DNA from: Sphingomonas sp. G-3-2-10
Lineage (GTDB): Bacteria; Pseudomonadota; Alphaproteobacteria; Sphingomonadales; Sphingomonadaceae
Reading direction: 5' to 3'
Length of the DNA stretch: 64,000 nt
Assembly: GCF_012927115.1 (NCBI RefSeq)
Contig: NZ_JABBFY010000001.1
Coordinates: 1,302,001 to 1,366,000, forward strand
The notes beneath the pieces were generated by a model. It had not been told where the DNA came from, made no database searches, and saw nothing but the letters and a program-made list of their open reading frames with translations. Below are positions 8,192-16,691 of the stretch, piece by piece; position 1 is the stretch's first letter, and each line of letters opens with the position of its first letter. Both the position numbers and the translations under genes were made by a program.

Positions 8192-9598
8192 CTATTTCAT
8201 CTGACGCGCGATCGCCTTGCGAGTGGCCGCACCATAAGGCGGCTTGAACCCGGCCAGCTTCGCCACGTCGATTTTCGGCTGGCGATAGATGCTGCGCGCA
8301 TGGCTGAACGTCCTGAACCCCGCTTCGCCGTGATAGGCGCCCATGCCTGACGGGCCGATGCCGCCGAACGGCAGTTCCTCCATCGAGACGTGGAAGATCA
8401 CATCGTCGGTGGTCACCCCGCCCGAAATCGTCCGGTCGAGCACGCGGCGGCGCTCGGTCGCATCCTTGCCGAAATAATAGAGCGCCAGCGGCCGGTCGCG
8501 CCGGTTCACTTCCTCCACCGCGGTTTCGATCGTGTCGTATCGCCGCACCGGCAGGATCGGCCCGAAAATCTCCTCCTGCATCACCGTCATGTCGTCGGTC
8601 GCACCGCGGATGATGTGCAGCGGCATCTTGCGCGAGTTCGAGGTGGCGAAATCCTCGCCCGCCGGATTGACCGTAATCACATCGGCGCCGCGCGCGCGGG
8701 CATCGTCGATCCAGGTGGTCAGGCGCTGATAATGCCGGTCGTTGATCACCGCAGTGTAATCGGGATTGGCGAGGATCGAGGGGTAGAAGGTCGAGGCTGC
8801 CCTGGTCAGCCCCGCAATCACTTCGTCTTCCTGTTCCGCGGCGACCAGCATGTAATCCGGCGCGAGGCAAATCTGCCCGGCGTTCATCATCTTGCCCATC
8901 ACCACCCGCTCGGTGGCCTGCGCCAGATCGGCGCTGCGGCCGACGATCACCGGAGACTTGCCGCCCAGCTCCAGCGTGACGGGCGTGAGGTTATCGGCGG
9001 CGGCATGGAGGATATGCTTGCCGATTCCGGTCGCGCCGGTGAACAGCAGATGATCGAACGGCAATTCGGCGAACGCCTTGCCCACTTCCGGCCCGCCACT
9101 GACGAACGCCAGTTCCTCGACCGCGAAATAATGGCCGACCACTTCCTCGAACAAGGCCGCGACGGCAGGCGTATATTCGCTGGTCTTCACCATCGCCCGA
9201 TTGCCCGCCGCGAAGATGCCGGCGAGCGGACTCATCACCAGATTGACCGGAAAATTCCACGGCGCGATCACGCCGACCACGCCCTTGGGCTGATATTCGA
9301 CGCTGCCCTTCGCGCCGAGCAGGCCCAGCGGGAACATCACCGGCTTGCGCTCGGCCTTCGCCCAGCCCGCCATCTTCTTCATCGCGTGCTTCAGCGGCCC
9401 GATCGACGCGCCGATATCGGTGATCATCGATTGCTCGCGGCTGCGATGCCCGAAATCCTCGCTCAGCGCGTCGCAGAAACGGTCCGCATGATCGGTCACC
9501 ATCGCCACCGCACGCTTCAGCCGGTCGCGGCGCACGTCCAGCGGCACGGGCAGTTCGGCCATGAACGCCTTGCGCTGCCGCTCGAGAATATCCCGCAT
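8192..9598 (-). CDS. Aldehyde dehydrogenase, coniferyl-aldehyde-dehydrogenase type
   Basis: An NAD(P)-dependent aldehyde dehydrogenase of 468 residues. The motifs PWNFPVNLVMSP, LELGGKSPVIVG with the general-base Glu, and NAGQICLAPDY with the catalytic Cys are intact. The shortened N-terminus and the C-terminal MEELPFGGIGPSGMGAYHG/FSHARS pattern resemble coniferyl and fatty aldehyde dehydrogenases (CalB-like, class-3 group). ATG 9598 overlaps the stop of the prepilin peptidase gene by one base, so translation is probably coupled. The natural substrate cannot be read from sequence. Confidence 0.85.
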   Translation of the reverse strand: MRDILERQRKAFMAELPVPLDVRRDRLKRAVAMVTDHADRFCDALSEDFGHRSREQSMITDIGASIGPLKHAMKKMAGWAKAERKPVMFPLGLLGAKGSVEYQPKGVVGVIAPWNFPVNLVMSPLAGIFAAGNRAMVKTSEYTPAVAALFEEVVGHYFAVEELAFVSGGPEVGKAFAELPFDHLLFTGATGIGKHILHAAADNLTPVTLELGGKSPVIVGRSADLAQATERVVMGKMMNAGQICLAPDYMLVAAEQEDEVIAGLTRAASTFYPSILANPDYTAVINDRHYQRLTTWIDDARARGADVITVNPAGEDFATSNSRKMPLHIIRGATDDMTVMQEEIFGPILPVRRYDTIETAVEEVNRRDRPLALYYFGKDATERRRVLDRTISGGVTTDDVIFHVSMEELPFGGIGPSGMGAYHGEAGFRTFSHARSIYRQPKIDVAKLAGFKPPYGAATRKAIARQMK

Positions 9599-10359
9599 CA
9601 AGCCATCCTCTCATATGCCTGGCCGAGCCATGTGACCCATGCCGCCGCTGCCAGCATCACGCCCAGCGGAAGCCGATCCTGCATCCCCATCGGCTTTCCG
9701 CCAAGCCTCAAAGCGGCGACCGCGCCCAGCCCGACCATGCACGCCGCCAGCAGCACCATCGGCAGCGCCTGCCAACCGAGCCACAATCCGATCGCGCCGA
9801 ACAGCTTGGGATCGCCCCCGCCCAGCCCCTCGCGCCCGCGCAGCCCGCGATAGGCAGCCGCCACCAGCATCAACGAAGCGAAGCCGGCGATCCCGCCGAT
9901 CAGCCGATCCTCGACCGGCGGCGCGAAGCCCGAAAAGGCCGTCATGATCCCCGTCGCGGCCAGCGCGCCGGTAAACAGGTTGGGCAGCCAGAACGCCGCC
10001 AGATCGAGCGCGCCCAGCGCAAGCAGCAGCCAGCCGAACACCGCCCCCGCCGCGCCCTCCGGTCCCGGCGCGACCAGCCCCGCCGACATGCCGATCGCCA
10101 GTCCCAGCAGTTCGGTGACAAAATGGCTGACCGGGATCGCCGCATTGCATCGCGCGCACCGCCCGCGCAGCGCGGCGAAGCTCAGCAGCGGCACCAGCTC
10201 GAACCCCCGCAGCGTCCTGCCGCAGCTGTCGCATTCGGACCGGTTCATCCCCGCCGACGAACGCTCCTGCGGCCAGCGGATCGCGATCGTCGCGATGAAG
10301 CTGCCGAACACTGCGCCCAGCACGCCGAGAAATACCGGCCAGATCCAGTCAGGCGTCAT
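9598..10359 (-). CDS. pilD: Prepilin peptidase (A24A, PilD/GspO type)
   Basis: This inner-membrane aspartic protease cleaves and N-methylates type IV prepilins or type II secretion pseudopilins. The N-terminal cytoplasmic loop has the paired cysteines CDSC and CARC that bind zinc in the bifunctional type. The second catalytic Asp lies in GGGDPKLFGAIG; the first should be in LGALDLAAFWLPN. Seven to eight membrane segments are visible over 253 residues. No pilin or secretion genes lie next to it, so its substrates are encoded elsewhere. It overlaps the upstream small membrane gene by 11 bp and the downstream aldehyde dehydrogenase by 1 bp. Confidence 0.85.
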   Translation of the reverse strand: MTPDWIWPVFLGVLGAVFGSFIATIAIRWPQERSSAGMNRSECDSCGRTLRGFELVPLLSFAALRGRCARCNAAIPVSHFVTELLGLAIGMSAGLVAPGPEGAAGAVFGWLLLALGALDLAAFWLPNLFTGALAATGIMTAFSGFAPPVEDRLIGGIAGFASLMLVAAAYRGLRGREGLGGGDPKLFGAIGLWLGWQALPMVLLAACMVGLGAVAALRLGGKPMGMQDRLPLGVMLAAAAWVTWLGQAYERMA

Positions 10360-10612
10360 GCGTCTCGGGCGCCTTTTTGCGGATCAGGTAGCGATAGACG
10401 CCGAAGATATTGATCGCGAACAGCGCGAGGTTCTGGGACCATAATGCCTCGTCGCTCGACATCAGGGCCCCCGCGATCCAGCAGATGCTGGAAAAGACGA
10501 ACAGCGCGAAGCCCCAGCCCGTCACGCGCCGCCCGAGATCGAACGACACCATCAGTGCCGCTATCACGCCGCTGATCGAGGCGGACCATTTGAGGATGTC
10601 GACAAGCGTCAT
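10349..10612 (-). CDS. Small inner-membrane protein of unknown function
   Basis: An 87-residue protein from ATG 10612 (MTLVDILKWS) with three likely membrane segments (SISGVIAALMVSFDLG, WGFALFVFSSICWIAGALM and NLALFAINIFGVYRYLI) and a charged tail (RKKAPETHDA). It resembles small SemiSWEET/PnuC-like hypothetical proteins in length and topology, but I cannot assign a family. The 11-bp overlap with the prepilin peptidase gene shows it is the first gene of that operon. Confidence 0.65.
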   Translation of the reverse strand: MTLVDILKWSASISGVIAALMVSFDLGRRVTGWGFALFVFSSICWIAGALMSSDEALWSQNLALFAINIFGVYRYLIRKKAPETHDA

Positions 10613-10692
10613 TGCCCGGTCATAGCGAGTTGCCAAACCGCTCGATACCTGCACGATGACCAGACCGGCGAATCCGAAACGGGGGGAATTTC

Positions 10693-11136
10693 ATGCTGTC
10701 GCGGCTTCCGGCCATGCTTGCCGCTGCGCTGATCGCCGCGCCCCTGCCCGCCACGGCGCAGGATATGCAGCCCCGCTCGGTGATGAGCGCGCGCGACAGG
10801 GACAATCGCGAGATCATCCTGATCGTCAGCGACGCCCGGCCCGGAATGGAGCGGCCCTATCGCGGCGTCGTCGCCTGGGCCGGTGCGCCCGATCGCTACT
10901 GGACGATGACCTTCGGAATGGACTGCACCACGCGCGCATTCACCCGTGGCGGCTGGAACGCGTGGAATCTCAATCGCCAGAAGATCGACAACAGCTTTCC
11001 CATCGACAACCTTTATCGCGGCTATATGGCGTGGCTGGTGGCCAGGATAGTGTGCGACCGGAACGAATATTTCCGGATCACCGGGCACGAAGCGTCGGTT
11101 CAGTTCGCGCTGGATTTCCTCGCCGAAGAGCGCTGA
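10693..11136 (+). CDS. Exported protein of unknown function
   Basis: The 147-residue product has a clear signal peptide ending ATAQ|DMQP. The mature part has two cysteines (MDCTTR and IVCDRN) that could form a disulfide, and it ends in EASVQFALDFLAEER. A strong purine-rich ribosome site (GGGGGGAA) precedes ATG 10693. I recognise no domain. It faces the SH3-domain gene end to end with only a 6-bp gap. Confidence 0.65.
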   Translation: MLSRLPAMLAAALIAAPLPATAQDMQPRSVMSARDRDNREIILIVSDARPGMERPYRGVVAWAGAPDRYWTMTFGMDCTTRAFTRGGWNAWNLNRQKIDNSFPIDNLYRGYMAWLVARIVCDRNEYFRITGHEASVQFALDFLAEER

Positions 11137-11142
11137 TTCGAG

Positions 11143-11631
11143 TCAGGGCACCACTTCGTTGGGGTCGGTCCCCCAGATATGGCTCTGTTCGACATAGCCG
11201 CCGCGCCCGCGCACATCGAAATAGCACCAGCCCTGCCGGCACCGGCTGATCCGCCCGACCACACCCGGCGCCGCGCGCCAGTTGACCCGCGCGCCGAATT
11301 GCGGCTGGGCGCGAAGCTCGGCCACGCGTCCCACGATCATCGCGGTGCGCGTGTCGCTCAGAAGGTTGACCTGCATCCAGCCTTCGGTCCCGTCCGGGTC
11401 CTGCACCTTGCGCCATTCGCCATAGACGTCGATCACCCGGATCGGCAGGTCCTCGCGCTGATAGAGCCAGCTTGCCGGATAATTGCGCCCCGGGCCGGTG
11501 CGCATCCGCGCCTTGCCGGCCGCGATCGATGCGAAATAGGGCGGCTTGCGCTGCGCCCAGGCCTCGCCCGCGTCGAGCACGGTCAGGCTCAGCGCCGCCG
11601 CGCCGAGGATGATCCAGCTCCACAAACGCAT
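11143..11631 (-). CDS. Exported bacterial SH3-domain protein
   Basis: This protein begins at ATG 11631 (MRLWSWIILGAAALSL) with a signal peptide ending AWAQ. Two SH3-like repeats follow: the first has KARMRTGPGRNYPASWLYQREDLPIRVI and the typical GEWRKVQDPDGTEGWM ending, the second starts near VGRVAELRAQPQFG. This matches the SH3_4/DUF1058 group common in alphaproteobacteria, thought to bind peptidoglycan or periplasmic partners. Length is 162 residues. It is divergent from the 2-hydroxyacid dehydrogenase gene. Confidence 0.8.
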   Translation of the reverse strand: MRLWSWIILGAAALSLTVLDAGEAWAQRKPPYFASIAAGKARMRTGPGRNYPASWLYQREDLPIRVIDVYGEWRKVQDPDGTEGWMQVNLLSDTRTAMIVGRVAELRAQPQFGARVNWRAAPGVVGRISRCRQGWCYFDVRGRGGYVEQSHIWGTDPNEVVP

Positions 11632-11731
11632 TTCGCCCCCTCGCAAAAACACTGCCGTCATTCCCTAGCCCGAGCGCGCCCGCGCCTTCAACCCGTTGAC
11701 TGCGCCCTCGCGGAAGGCCAATCCGCCCGCA

Positions 11732-12730
11732 ATGGCACATCCGGCACGCCCTTCGCACCCCAAGGTCACCGTCACGCGGGCGCTGCCCGAATCGGTCGAG
11801 GCTCGGATGAGCGAATTGTTCGAGGTGTCGCTGAACCGCGATGACATCGCGATGAACCGCGAACAGCTTGCCGCCGCAATGGCCGATACCGACGTGTTCG
11901 TGCCCACCGTCACCGACCATATCGACGCAGCGCTGATCGAAGGCGCAGGCGAACGGCTGAAGCTGATCGCCAATTACGGCGCCGGCGTCGATCATATCGA
12001 CCTCAAGGCCGCCCATGCGCGCGGGATCACCGTCACCAATACGCCCGGCGTGCTGAGCGAAGACACCGCCGACATTGCGATGGCGCTGATCCTCGCTGCG
12101 CCGCGCCGTCTGGTCGAAGGCGACAAGCTGGTCCGCGCGGGCGAATGGACCGGGTGGAAGCCCACCGGGATGCGCGGCCACCGCATCGGGGGCAAGAAGC
12201 TCGGCATCCTCGGTCTCGGCCGCATCGGCCAGGCCGTCGCCGCCCGCGCCCGCGCCTTCGGCCTGCAGATCCATTATCACGGCCGCCATCGTGTGCCCGA
12301 AGTGCTCGAGGCCCAGCTCGGCGCGACCTGGCATCCCGGCCTCGATACGATGCTCGAGACCGTCGACATCCTGACGATTCACACGCCGCATACCGATGCG
12401 ACGGAATTTCTGATCGATGCCCGCCGCCTCGACCTGCTCGGCCCCAATGGCTGGCTGATCAACACCGCGCGCGGTGAGATCGTCGATCCCGAGGCGCTGG
12501 CAATGGCACTGGAAACCGGCCGGATCGCCGGTGCCGGCCTCGACGTGTTCGTCGGCGAACCCGCGGTCGATCCGCGCCTCACCGCGCTGGAGAATGTCAT
12601 CGTCCTCCCCCATCTCGGCTCCGCGACCTTCGAGGCGCGCGACGCGATGGGCGCCAAGGTGATCCTCAATGTCCGCGTCTGGGCCGGCGGCGACCGCCCC
12701 CCCGATCAGGTCCTGGAAGGCTGGATCTGA
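11732..12730 (+). CDS. D-isomer-specific 2-hydroxyacid dehydrogenase (glyoxylate/hydroxypyruvate reductase type)
   Basis: This cytoplasmic NAD(P)H-dependent reductase has the family's two-lobed layout. The Rossmann motif is GLGRIGQAVAARARAFG, the substrate-binding Arg is in NTARGEIVDPEAL, and the catalytic Glu and His are in the stretch ending LPHLGSATFEARD. The N-terminal lobe has NYGAGVDHIDL. I used ATG 11732 (MAHPARPS); an in-frame TTG at 11696 would add 12 residues. At 332 residues it is normal for GyaR/GhrB-like enzymes. Exact substrate is uncertain. It stands alone between convergent and regulatory regions. Confidence 0.88.
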   Translation: MAHPARPSHPKVTVTRALPESVEARMSELFEVSLNRDDIAMNREQLAAAMADTDVFVPTVTDHIDAALIEGAGERLKLIANYGAGVDHIDLKAAHARGITVTNTPGVLSEDTADIAMALILAAPRRLVEGDKLVRAGEWTGWKPTGMRGHRIGGKKLGILGLGRIGQAVAARARAFGLQIHYHGRHRVPEVLEAQLGATWHPGLDTMLETVDILTIHTPHTDATEFLIDARRLDLLGPNGWLINTARGEIVDPEALAMALETGRIAGAGLDVFVGEPAVDPRLTALENVIVLPHLGSATFEARDAMGAKVILNVRVWAGGDRPPDQVLEGWI

Positions 12731-12760
12731 GCCTTTTTACTTCACGACGACTGTCGTTTT

Positions 12761-12790
12761 ACTCCGGTTCGGAGGCATTCGACTCCGGTT
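12761..12790 (+). promoter_or_regulatory. 9-bp direct repeat upstream of the first PilZ gene
   Basis: ACTCCGGTT occurs at 12761-12769 and again at 12782-12790, exactly 21 bp apart, about two helical turns. It lies 79-108 bases before the PilZ start. Such phasing suits a dimeric activator or repressor, but no factor is identified. Confidence 0.4.
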
Positions 12791-12868
12791 AACCATGTCC
12801 GGTAAGATGTCGGAAATCTGCATCACTCAGTATTTACCCCTAGGTAATATCACTTGGGGGCGGGTGTC

Positions 12869-13321
12869 ATGCAGCAGCGGGAATCGAGACAGGCGGTGAT
12901 CGTCCTGGCCCAGATGCGCGGTCGCGACTGCTGGTCCGACATCACCATCCGCAACATCTCGCCGCACGGCATGCTGATCCTTGCCAGCCGCCCGCCCAAG
13001 CCCGGCGATTATGTGGAGATCCGCAAATCCTCACTCGTCCTCGTCGGCCGCACGGTCTGGGTGAAGGGCAAGGCGTTCGGCGTGCGGCTGATCGAACGGC
13101 TCAACTTCAACGCGCTGCTGAAGGCCGCGAACGAAAGTTTCGCTGCGGGCCGAACTTCGGTCGATTTTGCGGTTCGCGAAACCTCGCCGAAGGTCATCCA
13201 GCCGGATCCTGTTTCACGCGGTGGAGCGACTCGTGCCGTCACCTGGCTGATTACGGCGACGTTCCTGACACTCGCAATCATATGCGCGACGATCGAAAGT
13301 GGCATTGGCACGCCTCCGTAA
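12869..13321 (+). CDS. PilZ-domain protein with C-terminal membrane anchor (copy 1)
   Basis: The 150-residue protein opens with RESRQAV, a degenerate form of the RxxxR c-di-GMP motif. It then has the second PilZ signature in the form RNISPHGMLI, where D/NxSxxG is expected. After a variable linker there is a C-terminal hydrophobic segment (VTWLITATFLTLAIICATI), placing the PilZ domain in the cytoplasm on a membrane anchor. ATG 12869 was preferred to an upstream GTG at 12854. A paralogue with the same layout follows 190 bp downstream. It is likely a c-di-GMP-linked or structural PilZ adaptor; ligand binding is uncertain because the first motif is incomplete. Confidence 0.8.
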   Translation: MQQRESRQAVIVLAQMRGRDCWSDITIRNISPHGMLILASRPPKPGDYVEIRKSSLVLVGRTVWVKGKAFGVRLIERLNFNALLKAANESFAAGRTSVDFAVRETSPKVIQPDPVSRGGATRAVTWLITATFLTLAIICATIESGIGTPP

Positions 13322-13514
13322 CGAGTTACGTACCACTACCTAGTCCGAGCGAGCATCCGGCTACGATCACTCTGAAATAGCCTGATTTTTTCATTTCGGC
13401 GCAGAAAGTTAACAGCGCCTTCGCCATCTCGGCCAACCTTCAGGTAACTGCCAGAACGCCAAGGGTAACCGGTGTCCAGAGAAAATGGGCACGACCGGGG
13501 CTTTGGGGGTTCAA

Positions 13515-14012
13515 ATGCATCGACGCGAACAACGGGTGGAAATCGTTCTCGATGCGCAGATGCGACTGGACCTGGGCTGGACTCATGTCTGGATTCACAA
13601 TCTTTCTGCGCACGGCATGTTGTTGTGGGCCAGCCATCCCCCGCGGCCGGGTAGCTATATCGAACTCCGCAAGGCGGCCGAAACGATCATCTCCAGAGTC
13701 GTATGGGTGCGCGAGAAGTACTTCGGCGTTCGTACCGAGGCACTTCTGGATATTCGCACGCTGCTGCGCGGGACAGCGAAACCTCCGGCCGCTCCCCCCA
13801 GCGCCGGCGCAACGCGCACGGCGACGTCGCAACTACAGGCCGAAACCTCCCCGAAAGCCGGGCATGTCCCCACCCCGCTCAGCCGCCTGGCGGAATTCGC
13901 CGCCATCACCGTCGCCACGGCCGCCGGGGCTGCGGTCACGGCGCTGCTGACCTACGATTTCCTCGCTGGCGTGTTCGCGGTCATCAATCGGCGGCTCACC
14001 GGCAGCGGCTGA
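13515..14012 (+). CDS. PilZ-domain protein with C-terminal membrane anchor (copy 2)
   Basis: A paralogue of the preceding gene, 165 residues from ATG 13515 (MHRREQRVEI). It keeps a better RxxxR-like start (RREQR) and the signature HNLSAHGMLLWASHPPRPGSYIELRK. The linker is rich in Ala, Pro and Thr, and a hydrophobic segment (FAAITVATAAGAAVTALLTYDFLAGVFAVI) lies near the end. An in-frame GTG/ATG at 13485 would add 10 residues. It is convergent with the nitronate monooxygenase-like gene, which ends 3 bp away. The pair probably arose by local duplication. Confidence 0.8.
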   Translation: MHRREQRVEIVLDAQMRLDLGWTHVWIHNLSAHGMLLWASHPPRPGSYIELRKAAETIISRVVWVREKYFGVRTEALLDIRTLLRGTAKPPAAPPSAGATRTATSQLQAETSPKAGHVPTPLSRLAEFAAITVATAAGAAVTALLTYDFLAGVFAVINRRLTGSG

Positions 14013-14015
14013 CGC

Positions 14016-15419
14016 TCAATCGCCGGTCAGGATGCGATCGACGAGCTGCTTCACGGTCGGGACGAAGCCGTTCGAATAGAACGGGTCCTTCTTGAAATTA
14101 TACGCGGCATGACCCGCGAACATCAGGTTTTCGTCGGTGGGGCCGCCGTGAGCGATGTCCTGCAGCGTCTTCTGGATGCAGAAGCTGCGCGGATCGGCGA
14201 GGCGGCCGGTCGAGTTGGTCTCGGTATCCGCCCAGCTCGAAAAGGCGCACTGACTCAGGCAGCCCATGCAGTCGGCCTGGTCCTTGCGGATGATCTGCTG
14301 CTCGTCGGCGGTGACGAACACCAGCGTGTTGTCCGGCGTCTTCAGCGCATTGGTGAAGCCCAGCCCATACCATTCGCGCGCGCGCAGCAGGTCGTTGCGG
14401 GTCACCCAGAAATTCTTGCCCTTCACACCCACGTCGAGCTGGAAGGTGTGATCCCCCGCGCTCTCGGTCGAATAGGCGATCTGGCGCTCGCTGCGCGCCT
14501 CTAGGTTGCGCAGGAACGGGTTCTTGACCGCGCTCGAATAGAAACCGGTCGGCGAGAAGCGGTGCAACAGCACTTCGCCTTCCTCGATCAGCGTCAGCTT
14601 CGACTTCCACGTCTCCGGGATCGGGCTTTCCTGGGTCAGCAGCGGACGGGTGCCAAACTGGAAGACGATCTGGCCCAGTTCGGGATTGTCGATCCAGTTG
14701 TTCCAGTCGCGCAGATACCAGACGCCCCCGGCCATCACGATCGGCACGCTGTCCGGAATGCCGCCCTCGCGCATCACGTCGCGCAGTTCCTTGACGCGCG
14801 GATAGGGATCCTGCGGCTTCAGCGGGTCCTCGGCGTTGGACAGGCCGTTATGCCCGCCCGCCAGCCACGGATCCTCATAGACCACCGCCGCCAGCCATTC
14901 CGCCGCCTTGCTGTACGCGCGCTTCCAAAGCGCGCGGAAGGCGCGGCCGGAGCTGACGATCGGCAGATAGTTGACGTTGTACGACGCCGCGATCTCGCTG
15001 AGCTTGTAGGGCATCCCCGCGCCGCAGGTGACTCCGGTCACCATCCCGCGCGTCCGCTCCAGCACGCCGTGCAGCACCCGCTGCGCGCCGCCCATTTCCC
15101 ACAGCACGTTGATATTGATCGCGCCCTTGCCGCCAGCGATCTCATAGGCCTTCTTCACCTGCTGGACCGCACCTTCGATCGCGTATTCCACCAGTTCCTC
15201 ATGCCGCTCGCGGCGGGTAAGCGCGCGATAGATCTGGGGAATGATCTTGCCTTCGGCGTCATAGCTGTCGGCATTCACCGCGCTGACCGTGCCGATGCCG
15301 CCTGCCGCAGCCCATGCACCCGCGCTGGCGTGGTTGGTCGCCGCGACGCCCTTGCCCCCTTCGACGAGCGGCCAGACTTCACGGCCACCGTACATGATGG
15401 GCTTAAGACCTTTGAACAC
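14016..15419 (-). CDS. Nitronate monooxygenase-like flavoprotein with C-terminal cysteine cluster
   Basis: The protein has the FMN-binding TIM-barrel features of the 2-nitropropane dioxygenase family: NHASAGAWAAAGGIGTVSA at the start, GVTCGAGMPYKLSEIA, PIVSSGRAFRALW, and PIVMAGGVWYLRDW. Its 467 residues exceed the usual 320-380 because of a C-terminal extension with Cys residues in QADCMGCLSQCAFSS and SFCIQKT. That extension looks like a metal or Fe-S site. The start is GTG 15419 with a strong GGAGG just upstream. Proteins of this longer subtype are often annotated only as nitronate monooxygenases; a real activity on nitronates is not established from sequence. Confidence 0.75.
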   Translation of the reverse strand: MFKGLKPIMYGGREVWPLVEGGKGVAATNHASAGAWAAAGGIGTVSAVNADSYDAEGKIIPQIYRALTRRERHEELVEYAIEGAVQQVKKAYEIAGGKGAININVLWEMGGAQRVLHGVLERTRGMVTGVTCGAGMPYKLSEIAASYNVNYLPIVSSGRAFRALWKRAYSKAAEWLAAVVYEDPWLAGGHNGLSNAEDPLKPQDPYPRVKELRDVMREGGIPDSVPIVMAGGVWYLRDWNNWIDNPELGQIVFQFGTRPLLTQESPIPETWKSKLTLIEEGEVLLHRFSPTGFYSSAVKNPFLRNLEARSERQIAYSTESAGDHTFQLDVGVKGKNFWVTRNDLLRAREWYGLGFTNALKTPDNTLVFVTADEQQIIRKDQADCMGCLSQCAFSSWADTETNSTGRLADPRSFCIQKTLQDIAHGGPTDENLMFAGHAAYNFKKDPFYSNGFVPTVKQLVDRILTGD

Positions 15420-15485
15420 GCTTCCTCCAACCTAGTATGACAATTCCGCTAGACCGATAGCTGCGCGGAATCGAGTAATATCGTT

Positions 15486-16616
15486 TCAGCCGAGGATTCC
15501 CGGCCGTCCCATCGCTTCGCCATAGAGCGCCGCATAGGCACGGATCATGTCCGCCTCACCAAACAACGCACGGGCGCGCTCGCGGTTCGCTTCGCCGATC
15601 GCCTTGCTGCCTTCGGGATGCTGGGCAAGGATCTCGATGCGGTCGCGGAACACCACGGCATTGCGTTCCGGCGACAAATACTTCCGATTTGGCTCGGATA
15701 CCATATGTTCGATATCGCCCACGGTGGAGGCGACTACGGGCAGCCCGGCGGCCATCGCCTCGATCACCGAAATCGGCGCCTGCTCGCTCAGCGACGTGAG
15801 CGCGAAAATGTCGAACAATCCGACGAACCGGTGCGGATCGGACAGGAAACCCGGCAGGATCACCTTGCCCTCCAGCCCCATCGCCTGAACCGCATTCTCG
15901 ATATTGGCCCGTTCCGGCCCCTCGCCGACGATCACCAGCTTCATCCGCGTGCTCATGCCCGCCACGGCGTGCACCAGCAGCGGCAGATCCTTCACCGGAC
16001 GCAGGCCCGCAATAGTGCCGATCACCACTTCGCCCGGCTTCTTCTCGAACCCCGGAATTCCCTTCGGATCGGGCTTCTTCGCATACAGCTCGGTACGGAT
16101 GCCGTTGGGAATGCGGCGCAGACGGTCGGGCGTGACGCCCCACTGGCTCTGCGCGATTCCCTCCAGCACGGTGGACGGCACCACCAGCGCGTTGGCGGCC
16201 TTCAGCGCGATCTTGCGATACAGGTTCCGCACCGGGTTGAGCCGCGTCGCCTCGTCGGCATTGAAGCCGTCCTCATGATGCACGATCGGCGGCGCGCCCT
16301 TGCCGAACACCCGCGCGGCCATCGCTCCGTCGATCGCGCCCCAATTATAGGTCAGCACCAGATCGAAGCGCCGCATGAAGCGCGCGATATCCTCATAGCG
16401 CTTCACCGAGGGCCGGCCGGTCAGCGGCGGCGGGTTCTGCGCGATCTCATACTTGATGCCCTTGTCGATCGCATCGCGCGCGGCGAGCTGATCGGGCATC
16501 GCCGAAACGATCGTATGCCGCGCCCGGTCGCCGAACGCGTTCATCAATCGAACGGCGCGCGCTTCTTTCCCGCCCATGTTGAAGGTCGAGTGGAGATGGA
16601 GAATGTGGATCGGCAT
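15486..16616 (-). CDS. Glycosyltransferase family 4 protein
   Basis: A GT-B fold retaining glycosyltransferase of 376 residues. The N-terminal lobe begins ILHLHSTFNMGGKEARAV, a typical GT4 acceptor-side loop. The C-terminal Glycos_transf_1 lobe has GLRPVKDLPLLVHAVA, VIVGEGPERANIE, LPGFLSDPHRFVGLFDIFAL and the nucleotide-sugar-binding motif SEQAPISVIEAMAAGLPVVAS. It uses an NDP-sugar to build an exopolysaccharide or glycolipid. No other polysaccharide genes are adjacent, so the product cannot be named. It lies 66 bp after the nitronate monooxygenase-like gene on the same strand. Confidence 0.85.
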   Translation of the reverse strand: MPIHILHLHSTFNMGGKEARAVRLMNAFGDRARHTIVSAMPDQLAARDAIDKGIKYEIAQNPPPLTGRPSVKRYEDIARFMRRFDLVLTYNWGAIDGAMAARVFGKGAPPIVHHEDGFNADEATRLNPVRNLYRKIALKAANALVVPSTVLEGIAQSQWGVTPDRLRRIPNGIRTELYAKKPDPKGIPGFEKKPGEVVIGTIAGLRPVKDLPLLVHAVAGMSTRMKLVIVGEGPERANIENAVQAMGLEGKVILPGFLSDPHRFVGLFDIFALTSLSEQAPISVIEAMAAGLPVVASTVGDIEHMVSEPNRKYLSPERNAVVFRDRIEILAQHPEGSKAIGEANRERARALFGEADMIRAYAALYGEAMGRPGILG

Positions 16617-16691
16617 CGTGGCGCGGTGCTTTAGCGGGGAAAATTCACATCGTCATCCCGGCGAAAGTACGATGACCAGCGCAGAGGGATT

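Noticed and set aside
11078..12613. A 511-codon minus-strand frame opposite the 2-hydroxyacid dehydrogenase
   Set aside because: It is antisense to a gene with intact Rossmann and catalytic motifs.
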